Assembly (NCBI GenBank): GCA_038501785.1
Contig: JBAMJR010000004.1
Span: forward strand, 1,466,001-1,530,000
DNA length: 64,000 nt
Direction: 5' to 3'
Source of the DNA: Myoxocephalus aenaeus
Lineage: Eukaryota; Chordata; Actinopteri; Perciformes; Cottidae
The notes beneath the pieces were generated by a model, which saw only the letters and a list, made by a program, of their open reading frames with translations, was not told the origin of the DNA and did not search any database. Of the stretch, positions 9,837-20,032 are shown in pieces. Positions within the stretch are counted from its first letter, which is position 1. Each line of letters begins with the position of its first letter. The position numbers and the translations under genes were made by a program.

Positions 9837-10617
9837 ACGGAGAGAAGAAACAGGATCAGCCCTCACAGCTGAGGCACTTGGTCTTTCTCAATGTAAACCT
9901 TCACTGAAGGACAAAACTCTGGATGCTGATTTTTTTTCTTTTTGTTTTACACATTTTAATTCATATTTTGTTGTGTGATTCTGTAAGCTTCTGTATGTTG
10001 TTTTACTTTCAATCTGTTAAGTATTAAAAAGCTAAAAGTTTAAAATAGTTAAGTTAGTTAAGTTCATTTGCAAATAGTTAAACGTTTGTTTTTGCACTTT
10101 CTAATTTAGTTTTATCACTGTAGAGTGTATACATAAAAGTGTATTTATATAATCATTTGATATAGTGCATGTTTTTTTTTACATTAGTAATTCATATTGC
10201 GCATAATTTTAGATTATTGTTGGTAATAAATTAATTTAAGCACCAAAAAAATCTGAAGAGCCATTTGGGAGCCGAAAGAGCCGTCTCTTTTTAGTGAGCC
10301 GAGCCAAAAGAGCCGGTTCCCTAAAAAGAGCCGCAATTCCCATCACTACCTTCTACAGATCATGTGTGAGAAGGGGGCAGGGGAGGGGGCGCGGGGGAAT
10401 AGTTCACCTCTGTCTCCCAAATGGAACGGACAAGGGGGGGAACAGGGGGATCCACTGTAGGCTATAGAGCAATACTCTAATGCAATTAGTGGGCTTAAGT
10501 CAGTTATGTTGTAACTTATACTGTGCGGGGGAGGGGGGGGCGCCTTCGGAGGGGGTCTCGCCCGGGGCGTAATTACATGTAGAACCGCCACTGGTTATAA
10601 GTATGCTCATTCCGCCC

Positions 10618-10668
10618 GGTACCGGTCTGTGGGTCCCTTGGTACCGGTCTGTGGGTCCCTTGGTACCG
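10618..10668 (+). repeat. 22-bp tandem repeat, about 2.3 copies
   Basis: Units starting 'ggtaccggtctgtgggtccc' begin at 10618 and 10640, with a partial third at 10662. The repeat is part of the decayed hAT terminus. Confidence 0.8.
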
Positions 10669-10780
10669 GGCCGCACAGAAAGAATGAATGAAAAATAAAA
10701 ATAAAATAAAAAAAATAAAGGCCGGAACGATGTTTTATTGTGAAAAAAGACCGCATACATCCGTCTGTGGTAACATCAGA

Positions 10781-10812
10781 CGGAACCTCTTGACACATGT
10801 CAAGAGGTTCCG
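10781..10812. repeat. 32-bp palindrome
   Basis: CGGAACCTCTTGACA at 10781-10795 is followed by two bases and then its exact reverse complement at 10798-10812. It sits in the decayed hAT fragment. It is too short to call an element, and no flanking duplication was seen. Confidence 0.85.
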
Positions 10813-10857
10813 TTATTCTAAAAATGAAACTTAAAAGTCTGTTTAACTTTGCCGGTG

Positions 10858-11390
10858 TTCTGGATTAAAACCAAGGCAGAGTATCCTGAGATCGCCAAAA
10901 AAGCACGAAAACCTGCTTCCATTCCAACATCCTGTCTTTGTGCAGCGCGTTATAAGTTAAGCAGTAGACTGGACTAAAGGTAGGGTGACCAGATTTGAGT
11001 TTGTGAAAAAGAGGACACTTCGTCGTGGGGCGGGGGAGGGGCAATGACAGTTCTCTCTACAGTCAGAGCTTGCGCAAGAAGGTGGAACTTGAGGGAGATA
11101 CCATTTCCAAAACTTGTAAGGGGGTAATAACTATTTTCCCGGACGTACCATTTCCAAAACTTGTAAAGGGGTAATAACTATTTTCCCAGACGTAGCAAAA
11201 TCCCGGACGTTTTTGGAATCCCTGCCGGACGCTTTTTTTAGGTCTCGAAAAGAGGACATGTCCGGGAAAAAGAGGACGTCTGGTCACCCTACTAAAGGTT
11301 TAGTTAGCAGTAGAGTCAGTAGACTGGACATAACGAACACACACGTCAGGTGTCGTTGTCTCCCATCTCTCCGAGGTCGGACCCGGTCCG
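10858..11390 (+). pseudogene. hAT transposase C-terminal (hATC) remnant
   Basis: From 10861 the frame reads WIKTKAEYPEIAKKARK, then IPTSCLCAARYKLSSRLD. After the inserted element, frames continue with SRLDITNTHVR and SLSPISPRSDPV. This order resembles the dimerisation domain of ZBED5-type hAT transposases (family pattern: ...KAEYPEIA..., PTSYLCEAGFS, SRLDV.NTLRVSLSPITP). Stops, frameshifts and a 309-bp insertion leave it dead. The family match is from memory of the pattern, not a search. Confidence 0.5.
10982..11290. mobile_element. 309-bp non-autonomous DNA transposon with 9-bp TSD
   Basis: The termini are AGGGTGACCAGA and TCTGGTCACCCT. The direct repeats ACTAAAGGT at 10973-10981 and 11291-11299 match over 9 bp. 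A 9-bp duplication is usual for Mutator-like elements. Shifting the boundary by one base gives an 8-bp repeat, so hAT cannot be excluded. Inside, a roughly 48-bp segment ('taccatttccaaaacttgta...') is tandemly duplicated at about 11099-11195. It has no coding capacity. It interrupts the hATC remnant. Confidence 0.8.
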
Positions 11391-11582
11391 TGAAAATATT
11401 GTCTTCGTAACCGGTCTGTGGCGCATAAAGGTTTGGGAGTGCTGGACTAGAGGATGTAGAGGGCTAATGCATAATATTGTGATTCGCAAAACCTGCTTGG
11501 TGGAGTCTGTGTTCTGTGTTTTTTTTTTCTTCTAAAGATAGATTTGATTTTGTAGCGAGTAACGAAGGTTTCAGGGGAAATG

Positions 11583-12232
11583 GACATTTTAACAATTACA
11601 ACATTAAAAAGGTCACATCCAGATTTGAACAAAAGGCCACTTTACCGCAGTCATCTTAGGCGACAGTAGTGGATTGAGTCCGAAGAAGCTGCATCAAGCT
11701 GCATTTTTGGAAGTGTAGGATTCTGTGTTTTTGTAACTTGAAACCAGTGGTGTATAGTAACGAAGTAGAAATACTTCGTTACTGTACTTAAGTCGTTTTT
11801 TGGGATATCTGTACTCTACTTTACTATTTATATTTCTGTTTACTTTTACTTTTACTTTTACTTCACTACATTTTGCAAAGAAAACTGGTACTTTTACTCC
11901 GATACATTTCCCCTGAAACCTTCGTTACTCGCTACAAAATCAAATGTAGTGAAGTAAAAGTAAAAGTAAAAGTAAACAGAAATATAAATAGTAAAGTAGA
12001 GTACAGATATCCCAAAAAACGACTTAAGTACAGTAACGAAGTATTTCTACTTCGTTACTATACACCACTGGTTTCAAGTTACAAAAACACAGAATCCTAC
12101 ACTTCCAAAAATGCAGCTTGATGCAGCTTCTTCGGACTCAATCCACTACTGTCGCCTAAGATGACTGCGGTAAAGTGGCCTTTTGTTCAAATCTGGATGT
12201 GACCTTTTTAATGTTGTAATTGTTAAAATGTC
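11583..12232. repeat. Inverted duplication, 291-bp arms (11583-11873 / 11942-12232)
   Basis: The left arm is the exact reverse complement of the right arm by eye. Each arm holds about 129 bp of the outer hAT's right end plus 162 bp of the unique flank beyond its target-site duplication. A further 41-bp segment at 11542-11582 is repeated in inverse at 11905-11945, inside the spacer. The geometry is not that of a transposon's own termini. The region can form a large cruciform or hairpin. Confidence 0.93.
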
Positions 12233-13151
12233 AAGTCACATAATGTTGGCTGTACTCCAACAGGCCCCTGTTGCACAGGAAGAAAAAACACTGTAACATT
12301 AGAAAGTTCTGTGAGGAGCTGGCGCATGATGTCATTCCCCAGTCCAGTAGGATTGTTATATCTTACACACTCTGCAACAAAAGAAAAAGACATGCATCAC
12401 TGGCCGAGGAAGTGTCAGCGATGTACTTCGATGTCTGGAATTCATTAGCTCTGGAGCCTTGGAATAATAATGCCTACTTTCTTATTATTCATGTGGTGGT
12501 AAAAGAAAAACAAAATGCATGCACTTGCCACACTGCGTATCCACCTGTATCAATACCCAATGATCTTGAAAATGATATTTCCAGGTTAACAAAATAAAGC
12601 TCTCAGTGAGCTTTTAGCTTGTGGAGAATAATCGTGTGTTTTTAGTTTTGAATTACAGAGTAACTATTATTCTGACCTTGGAAGTGTCTTAGTAGAGCTT
12701 GTCTATGCAGGTGCTAAATAGCCCTCATCATAAAGCAAGGGAGCTTCATGCAGCAGACCACACACACTCTGCAGCTGACCTCAAGCATTTTTAGAGGTGA
12801 TTCATGCTATAGAGTATAGTTAGAGATTCACATACTGATGTCTCAGAGGGGGATATAGCTCCCTAAAATACCCTCATATAAAACCTTTTCATACCACTTT
12901 CTTGGAATTATGGGAGATGATCCTGAAATGCTTTCAAGGAAACTACGCTTCTGCACGTTTTTTAACAAGTGTTTCTCATTCACAGGAGGCCTTGCTGAAT
13001 GAAGACTTGGGAGTATGTAAGAAATTAAGACAAACAAGGACATGCAGATTTAAAACTATGACGAATAGACAGGACACATGACCTCCTGAAGGTAAAGCTT
13101 GGACCTTTTCTTTTTTTTATTTCCACGCGCCAACGTTGCTTCTATGCCAGT
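12233..13151. other. 5' flank / 5' UTR region of chst15
   Basis: No other gene is visible here. A pyrimidine-rich run ending 'gcttctatgccag' just before 13151 looks like a splice acceptor. The first coding exon of chst15 may therefore follow an untranslated exon somewhere upstream, which I could not place. Confidence 0.4.
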
Positions 13152-16100
13152 ATGTCACTATCAGACTGCAAACATGGGAGCAACACCCAAACGGACCACA
13201 CTTACAGCCTCCACATCTTGCCCTTGACCAACGACTATGGAAAAAGTCAGATCAGGACATTGTTTGACTTCAGGCGGTTATCGCTGACGAACCTGCGGAG
13301 CATCTCAAAAGTCAAAGTGGTTAGCTTTCTGATGGGCTTGACTGTGATGTTCCTCATCATGGCTTCCCAAATCCTGACATGGGACAGGAAAGGGCTTTTG
13401 CTCACCCCCCCACCCTCTCAACCTATCAGACCTGTGGTCGTCCCGACCGGCACGGCAGCAGCTGAAGTTTCGTCCGAAAATAATTTAATAGACATAAAAC
13501 TGCTGGTGAAAATCATCGGCTCCAAACTGGAATACACACCAAGGAAGGTGCCTGATGAAAAGGATGTCGTTGGAACGAACTCCCATGTAAGTCTTTGGAA
13601 AATTGGTCTGACTCATTTTTGCTGTACATGAGTGGGCCAACTAAAATAAAGGATGTTTTTGTTATAGTTCAAGCCTGCAATTATGCAATGATGTCACTCA
13701 AACGATATGCTGACGTATGATCATTCAGGCCACACTGAACATATTTTATTAAGTGACCACTATGCTTGCTTTACTTTTTGTTGATTAAAGTGAACAGCAA
13801 AAAATAACAAACACCTTACAATCAACCAGTAAACTCCTCTTTGGTGAAGCTCTTAATGACCAGTTTTTGTTGAGACTGACAGAGGTGTTGATTCAACTCA
13901 AAGTTTGCAAGGCTGTTAAGTAATATCAGGTTACACGTCTCACTAAGTGCTGCTAACTGCTGACTGCTGTTGTTAAGTGCTAATGATCTGTAATTCTCCT
14001 GTGTTTGGTGTATGTTCTCATCCTGCTTCTCCACGTTACCCAAAATCATTCTGCAGTGTTTATCGCTGCGGTATCACGACGTCTGACAGTTACACTGTAA
14101 ATCACAATTACAATGATGGCAACACAAGTGAGTCAGTAAGCTGAATACCAATAAGTGGCATGTGTCAGTGTTAGACACACACATATCTAACTGAGGTGTC
14201 AAAGCAACATAATGCAACTAAAAGCGGCAAAATCATGCCATGTGACCCTAAATTATGGATGTTTTGATGCTTTCTATGTCACAAGAACTTGTAACTGCTG
14301 GTGTGTGTAATTCAGTGTAATGCACGTGAATTCAAACAGCACAATCTGCTGTCTTTTAGCTTCCAACACCAACACCACAACCGTCACCCCTCTGTATTGC
14401 CTGATTTTGTTTTGTTCCTCTCTGCAGTTGTTTTCTGTAATTCCTCGCCATTTCCTGCCCGGCATCAAAAGCCCTTGCTGGTATGAGGAGTTCTTAGGTG
14501 AGCTCAGCACTGATCCATACAGGAGGAACCACTACGCTCTGCGCACAAAGAGCTTCAAGACTGTGTATGACCACCTGAGGACCAGCTTCCACCAGCACTT
14601 ACACCACAGTGGTGGCAAAGTGTTTCGTCTGCGCTGCTTGCCGTTCTTCTACATTGTCGGACAACCGAAGTGCGGCACAACAGACTTGTTCTACAGGCTG
14701 CTGCTGCATCCAGAGGTGAAGTTCAACACGATAAAGGAGCCACACTGGTGGACTAGGAAACGCTTCGGTAAGTCATCAAGAGACTGGCTGTGTGTGAAGG
14801 GACGTGTGTGAAGGGACGTGTGGAGACCAGTAGAGACTGGCTGACGTTGGTGTGACAACTGAAAAGAAGAGCAAATAAAATGGCTATGGCCACTCGGGTA
14901 TTCTAACAGGCGGTGTTTCCAAATGTTTGGATGGTGATGGTCGAGGCCAGCTGATGGACTGAAAGAGTTATAACTGAGGGTTAAATTCATCCAAAAGAAA
15001 TAAATGGATGGCAGAAAACACACTGATTTAGAATAGAGCTGCAACAGTTAGTTATGCTTTGCCTGGTCACATTATTGTACATTTTATATTATTGGGTTTT
15101 GGACTGTAGGTTGGACAAAAACAATACATTTGTGTTTTCTGATAATTTATAGAAAAAAGGGAAACAAATATATGGTAGAACTATGTGTCTGTTGTCTGCT
15201 TGTTTATCTCTACTATTTTCCTGCATGCAATATATGTATGTTTATGTTTGTGCATGTATGAACTTTGCAAAATGGATTAAATTATTTGTTTCTGAGGGTA
15301 GACTTCTAATTCTTCTCCAGTAAATAAGGCTTTTCAGTCAATATGATCGTAAAGAAGTCTATAAAAGTGTACATAATGAGTGTTCCTTTGGTGTTCCTCG
15401 GGGTGCAGGTTATATCCGTTTCAAAGATGGCTTCCAGGAAACTTTTCCAGTGGAAGATTACCTGGATCTGTTTGACTTGGCAGCCCACAACATCCAAGAA
15501 GGAATCAGTGGAAATTCATCTGGAGACCACCGCGCACTCATAACAGGTGAACACATGTGAAAGTGTTTGTGTGTGTGGTTGGGTATGGTTTGGTATCGTT
15601 ACCGTCCATTGTGAGGACCAAATTGGATCCCGATCATGAAGTCTCTTTTCTTTTCCTTTACTTTATTGGCAGTCCTCGCTCTTTTCCAGTGGATTCCCCA
15701 CAAGTGGCTCTGACCTCAGAAGCACTACAGTGGCGCTCACATATTCTAGATAGTCTGTGGCCTGAGAGAACAATATTGGGTTTTTAGAAGTGTGCACAGA
15801 ACTTCAAACGCCCATGAGTGCTGTCACAACCATCTTTATTCCTTCTCCATGCATCTGTGATTATAAATGAGGTTGGCTCAAACTTTGGGCCTGGCACAGA
15901 GAGACAGTATATAATATCTCTCCAATAAACAATAACTTGAAGTTATTACATTTTCAGAGTAAGCTAGTATTGATTTTTTTGAAGGGCAATCCTTAATATA
16001 ATCTTTGTTTTGTAGGTTTTCTTGTATGAAAATGTGCTTCTTGGCTTTTGGTTTAAAATCTCAAAAGTTGCAACTGCAACGTCACAAATATCTCAAAGTG

Positions 16101-18356
16101 TAGTTTTGGAGAACATAATGTACAGATGAGGAAAGTATGTGCAACATCTCTTGCATATTTTGGTCTATAAAGTGCAGTTAAACTTACATTATGCCTTGAG
16201 CGCCTGCACTACTCGCTGCATTTTAAATGAACTCTTGTTACCCAAGGCGATGCTCAGCCTGCCGATGTCTTGACAGGTGAAGCCAGTGCATCCACTATGT
16301 GGGATAACAATGTCTGGAGCTATCTTCACAAAGACATGGAGGAGACGGAGCCCCCGTTCCTGGCCCAGGACTTCATCCACACAGTCCAGCCCGGTGCCAA
16401 AATCATCATCATGCTTAGAGATCCAGTAGAGAGGTACTGTGGGGAAAACCATCTACAAGTCCGCTTGTATGGACGCAGATGTGATTTTCAGTTTAGATTG
16501 CTTCAAAAAGATTTGGCTGCGGAGCATTTTTGTTTTATATCATAACTCATATTCTTTGTCCAGAAAAACGTCCTTTCGTAGTTCCAACTGGCTTTCTTTC
16601 TGTTCTCAGACTTTATTCCGACTACCTGTACTTTAAGATGGCCAACAAGTCAACAGAGGACTTCCATCAGAAGGTCGTAGAATCTGTGCAGTTGTTTCAG
16701 TCCTGCCTGTCTGAGAGGTCACTGCGATCCTGCGCCTACAACACCAGCCTCTCCATCGCCATGCCGGTTAGCTGAAGTTTTGAGTTTACAGAAGAATAAC
16801 TACCGTTTTTATAACTACAAACCTATAACGACAAACAACGTATTTCCCTTTTGAGCCTTTCAACCTGTTCTTCCGCGTGGTTGTAAATAGAATTTCATCG
16901 CTCTGTGCAGGGAAGAATACAGCCAGCTGACCAGAGTTGCTTCAGACGCTTCAGCATATATATATTCTATCAGGCAGCGCTCCCTCAGGAGTAAGCTGAG
17001 TTATGAAATGTGTCGGTTGTCACCCATAATCACAACATGTCAGTGACGGCACTGTTATCCAGGGAGATTTACTTCAGGAAAAACAGCAATCAGCTCGACC
17101 TGAAACCATTGGAACAGAAACAGAATCCATCTCGAACTAAAACATTCAGCAAATTATCATCATGTCTTATTTGTTGACATGACTCATCTGTTTTGGATGA
17201 AATGGAGATGAGGGCTTTCAAAGTGTGTGGCTCTCTTCTTGTGAATCACAGCACAGTGTCTTCGTCTAGTGATGCACTATGGTGCCCTCTTGAGGACTCA
17301 GAGTGTCGGTGAGTCTCACTCTAGACTTTGCCGTTCAATAAACAGGAATTAAACATTTACTTTAAGAGTGTCTCAGACTATGAAGGGACACAATGGTTTG
17401 TACAAGTATTGCTACAAGTATTTGGTGTCCCTATACTAAACATGTCTATTATGTATCCTGTTGGTTTGTTTCAAACTCTTTTTACAAAATGTTTTGGTCT
17501 GATATGCACATTTAAACCGCCATCATATCATAATTAAATACTCGATTTATTCATTTATTTTAAGCAGTTCATGTCCCAAATAAACTGGTCACTATAGTTT
17601 TAGAAAAAAGTTACTCAAAAAGCAGAAACTAGTGCATTTGTTGGGAATTACTTGGACACTAAGGACAGTGTAGGCCTCAACTCAAAATACACTACAGAGC
17701 CCATGTTGCTCATAATGAAACAGACAGAGTGTTTAAATTATTTTGTCTACCACCTGCGCATCTGCTGTTGACTTACTCTCACTGCATGACACTTTGAGGA
17801 CTTGCTTCCTTTTGTATTTAACAGTTGACCTTGAAACCAGCAGTTGATGAAACAATCTCACCACGAGAGATTTATGATGTTGGCTTATTCCGATTTTTTT
17901 TTTCTCTCCACAGGTGAGGCTAAACTTGGGGATGTACGTTGTCTTCTTGCTGGACTGGCTGACAGTTTTCCAAAGCGAGCAGCTTCTAGTTCTTCGCCTC
18001 GAGGACTATGCAGCCAACTTCAAAGTGACAATCAAGAAAGTTTTCGATTTTCTCAGATTAAGTGCGTATCTTCCTGGCTGTGTATTTATGTGTTTGTTTC
18101 TGCCTCAAGCCTCCACTTCTGTATCATTAAGGACTCTGACATCCTCCCTGCAGGTCCTCTGTCGGAGCAGGTGGAGGCAGCACTGTACAAACGGCCCAAA
18201 TCCAACACCCGGCGGACGGCAGACAGGAACCTGGGTCATATGCTTCCAGCCACCAGTGACCTCCTCAGGGGATTTCACCAACCCTTCAACCATAAACTAG
18301 CCAGTGTGTTGAATAACAAAGCCTTCCACTGGAGTAATGCACCTGAAGAGGCATGA
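13152..18356 (+). CDS. chst15: Carbohydrate sulfotransferase 15 (GalNAc4S-6ST), seven coding exons
   Basis: The enzyme moves sulfate from PAPS to C-6 of GalNAc-4-sulfate in chondroitin/dermatan sulfate, in the Golgi, giving chondroitin sulfate E. Coding exons are 13152-13586, 14428-14767, 15409-15546, 16277-16433, 16610-16766, 17914-18061 and 18154-18356. All introns are GT-AG, and the sum of 1578 bp encodes 525 residues (human is 561 from memory). The type II topology shows a cytoplasmic tail of about 53 residues and a membrane anchor at about 54-75. The 5'-phosphosulfate loop GQPKCGTTD is at about 223-231. The 3'-phosphate block MLRDPVERLYSDYLYF spans the exon 4/5 junction. Family blocks KEPHWWTRKRFG, PVEDYLDLFDLAAH and EASASTMWDN are intact. 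ATG 13152 was chosen because the upstream ATG at 13144 is out of frame. I see no break, and orthology is supported by the neighbouring gpr26. Confidence 0.94.
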
Positions 18357-18490
18357 GCGTGCACAAGAATGTGGATGGCTGTGAATGAACCAGCAAGAAG
18401 CTAAAGCAGCAATGCCATAGATATAAATAAATGTATAGTGGGAGAACTCATAAAGGTGTATAGTTGTATATGGGGTTATATGAAGGTCTG

Positions 18491-18496
18491 AATAAA
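18491..18496 (+). terminator. Candidate chst15 polyadenylation signal
   Basis: AATAAA lies about 135 bp after the chst15 stop. A second AATAAA is at 18426-18431. Which is used cannot be told from sequence. Confidence 0.4.
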
Positions 18497-19017
18497 TACG
18501 GATTTTGTTTGTAATATTTATATGCTCTTGAAAGAATGTGAGTGACTCATTGAGTCAAGATGATAATAATGAGAAACATAAGCTGAATTAATGTTGTATG
18601 CTTGTACATTGTTGAAAATACATCTTTATCACTGCTGATTAAAGTTCACGAAATGGAACGCACATTCATTAATCTAGATGTCTGGATTAAGTTTGCGGTT
18701 AATTTATGCCCCAAAAGGCTGGGTTGAATATCATGTGGTCATGGTACTGTGATTTGATTTAGGCTTTTATATAAAGAAACATCCCTTTTCCTCAGTCAAC
18801 AGTCCTCCGTGAAAGAAACATTGTAATTACTTCACAGCACAGGTTTGTGAACAGTGTAAATCGTCAAGGAACATTTTGAAAGTCAAAATATTTCAATACC
18901 AGCAGTTGAAGTTGATGTTCTGGGATTAGTCACAAGAGGGCACCAAAACACAATATTCTAGTCGCTCAATGTCCAAACATTTCACAGACCTGCTGTGATA
19001 CAGACCTGCTGCTCACC

Positions 19018-19135
19018 ACTGAGCGACTGTGGCCCAGTGGTGCGCTGGGTCATCCCTCAATCAGAAGATCAGCGGCTTGATCCCCGGCTCTGCTAGCCCA
19101 TGTCGATGTGTCCTTGAGTAAGACACTTAACCCTA
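19018..19135 (+). mobile_element. tRNA-derived SINE fragment
   Basis: 'ctgtggcccagtggtgcgct' resembles a Pol III A box and 'cggcttgatccccggctc' a degenerate B box. They are followed by the SINE body phrase 'gtgtccttgagtaagacact'. This order is seen in tRNA-derived fish SINEs. The 3' half is missing, so it is a dead fragment. Confidence 0.6.
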
Positions 19136-19398
19136 AATTTCATAAGAACTTCAAATGCTTTTTTGAATTTTCGACTCAGTCTTTGTATGCACAAATTGAA
19201 AATGTGCATAAAAGCAGGCGGATGGCAACTTATCATGTGATCAGGCTCCTCGAACAGTTGCAAAGTAGGAGGCCCACCATGGAAAATAAATTAAAACCTG
19301 ACTATTTTGTCTCCAACTCATTGCCACTTGTTTTCTGTCATGGAAAACCAACATTGTGTCCTCTATAATGAACTGCCTCCACATTTATTGTTTGAAAG

Positions 19399-19612
19399 GT
19401 CTAGTAGTGTGTAGGATTTAGCGACATCTAGTGGTGAGATTGCAATCAACGGAAATTTCTCCCGTGAGCCGAGCGTGTAGTAGAATGGCATTGGCCGACC
19501 TATAACCTTCTAGTCTTAAGGTAACGAAAAGAAAACAATTCTTATTTTCAGGTTATTATAATAGTAATTATAATATATTATTATTATGAATACTACACAC
19601 TGTACCTTTAAG
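19399..19612. mobile_element. MITE-like element (AGTGTGTAGGATTTAG family)
   Basis: It begins 'agtgtgtaggatttagcgac' followed by 'atctagtggtgag', and ends 'ctacacactgtacctttaag'. These ends are inverse and match a common teleost MITE with the internal phrase 'ttcttattttcaggttat'. It is internally deleted and has no coding capacity. Confidence 0.6.
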
Positions 19613-20011
19613 GACTAATTTACTGTGTGACATACCATCAGCGCTTTCCTTCCTTCAACTGATACTTAACATATATGTCATTATCATCATCATTATTGTG
19701 TCCACCCTCTATCTGAACCTTGCATGCTCGATGGGTTGACTACCTATTACATTTCCCCACATGCACTTACAGAGGAATTCAATACGATATTGAGGAGGGC
19801 TCGCACAGAATCACCATTTTTAGCACTTTGATTATGTGCATTTACAATGTGGTTGATCTCACGGATGACGACAGAGTTTAGCTGAAGACACAAAGGTAGT
19901 CAGGCTCGGCAGATTGCCCTCTTCATGTGATATTAATGGAAATCCTTTCCATGAAACCGATGAGGTGTCTTTTGACATTCTTTCATTTTGTCAAGGACAT
20001 ACAACATTGTA

Positions 20012-20032
20012 TAATATATATATATATATATA
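20012..20032. repeat. TA microsatellite
   Basis: A short (TA)n tract with no associated gene. Confidence 0.9.

Larger units (their letters stand above)
4913..10348. mobile_element. Third-level hAT-type element, interrupted by the Copia element
   Basis: The ends are TAGTGATG (left) and CATCACTA (right), perfect inverses for 8 bp. They are flanked by 8-bp direct repeats differing at one base, CCGTCTAC (4905-4912) and CCTTCTAC (10349-10356). Subterminal sequence is rich in 'gagccg'/'cggctc' motifs on both sides (for example 'gagccgagccaaaagagccg'). Its own DNA is 4913-5178 plus about 9837-10348, roughly 770 bp, with no intact transposase. The Copia element landed inside it at 5178/9837. Confidence 0.82.
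4702..10593. mobile_element. Second-level hAT-type element, nested in the outer hAT
   Basis: The left terminus CAGGGGCGGTTTT and the right terminus AGAACCGCCACTG are imperfect inverted repeats. The 8-bp direct repeats GTTATAAG (4694-4701 and 10594-10601) abut them exactly. Adjacent G/C-rich phrases such as 'gcagccgcccggggcg' and 'tctcgcccggggcg' form a longer imperfect terminal inversion. Its own sequence is only 4702-4912 plus 10357-10593, about 450 bp, with no transposase, so it is a MITE-like non-autonomous copy. The third hAT was inserted into it. Confidence 0.88.
10611..11444 (+). mobile_element. Decayed hAT fragment (ZBED/hAT-5-like)
   Basis: The left part has 'ggtaccggtctgtgggtccc' in tandem and 'gggccgcacagaaagaat'. 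The right part ends 'ccggtctgtggcgcataaag' and 'gtttgggagtgctgg'. Both are the G/C-rich terminal phrasing of fish hAT elements of the ZBED5-like type. The left terminus is incomplete. Between them lie scraps of a transposase C-terminus (10858-11390) interrupted by the element at 10982-11290. It probably inserted into the outer hAT, but no target-site duplication could be found. Confidence 0.5.
4241..12070. mobile_element. Outermost hAT element (non-autonomous), host of nested insertions
   Basis: The left end begins CAGTGGTGTATAAAGTA and is followed by many 'acttgagtaaaagta' motifs. The right end finishes in the inverse, 'actatacaccactg', preceded by 'agtaaaagtaaaag' and 'atataaatagtaaag'. Both are the typical subterminal texture of a common teleost hAT family. 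The 8-bp direct repeats GTTTCAAG at 4233-4240 and 12071-12078 flank the ends exactly, which is a hAT-type target-site duplication. Without inserted material the element would be on the order of 1.3 kb. I see no intact transposase belonging to it. Its interior was hit by a second hAT (4702-10593), and its right end carries an inverted duplication (11583-12232). Confidence 0.85.

Noticed and set aside
11748..12070. A self-contained palindromic MITE
   Set aside because: The inverted homology continues 162 bp beyond the hAT end into unique flank, and the TSD pairs with 4233-4240 instead. The right end therefore belongs to the outer hAT and the palindrome is a later rearrangement.
19018..19135. 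A functional tRNA gene
   Set aside because: The A and B boxes are degenerate, no cloverleaf or CCA-adjacent stem closes, and SINE body sequence follows directly.
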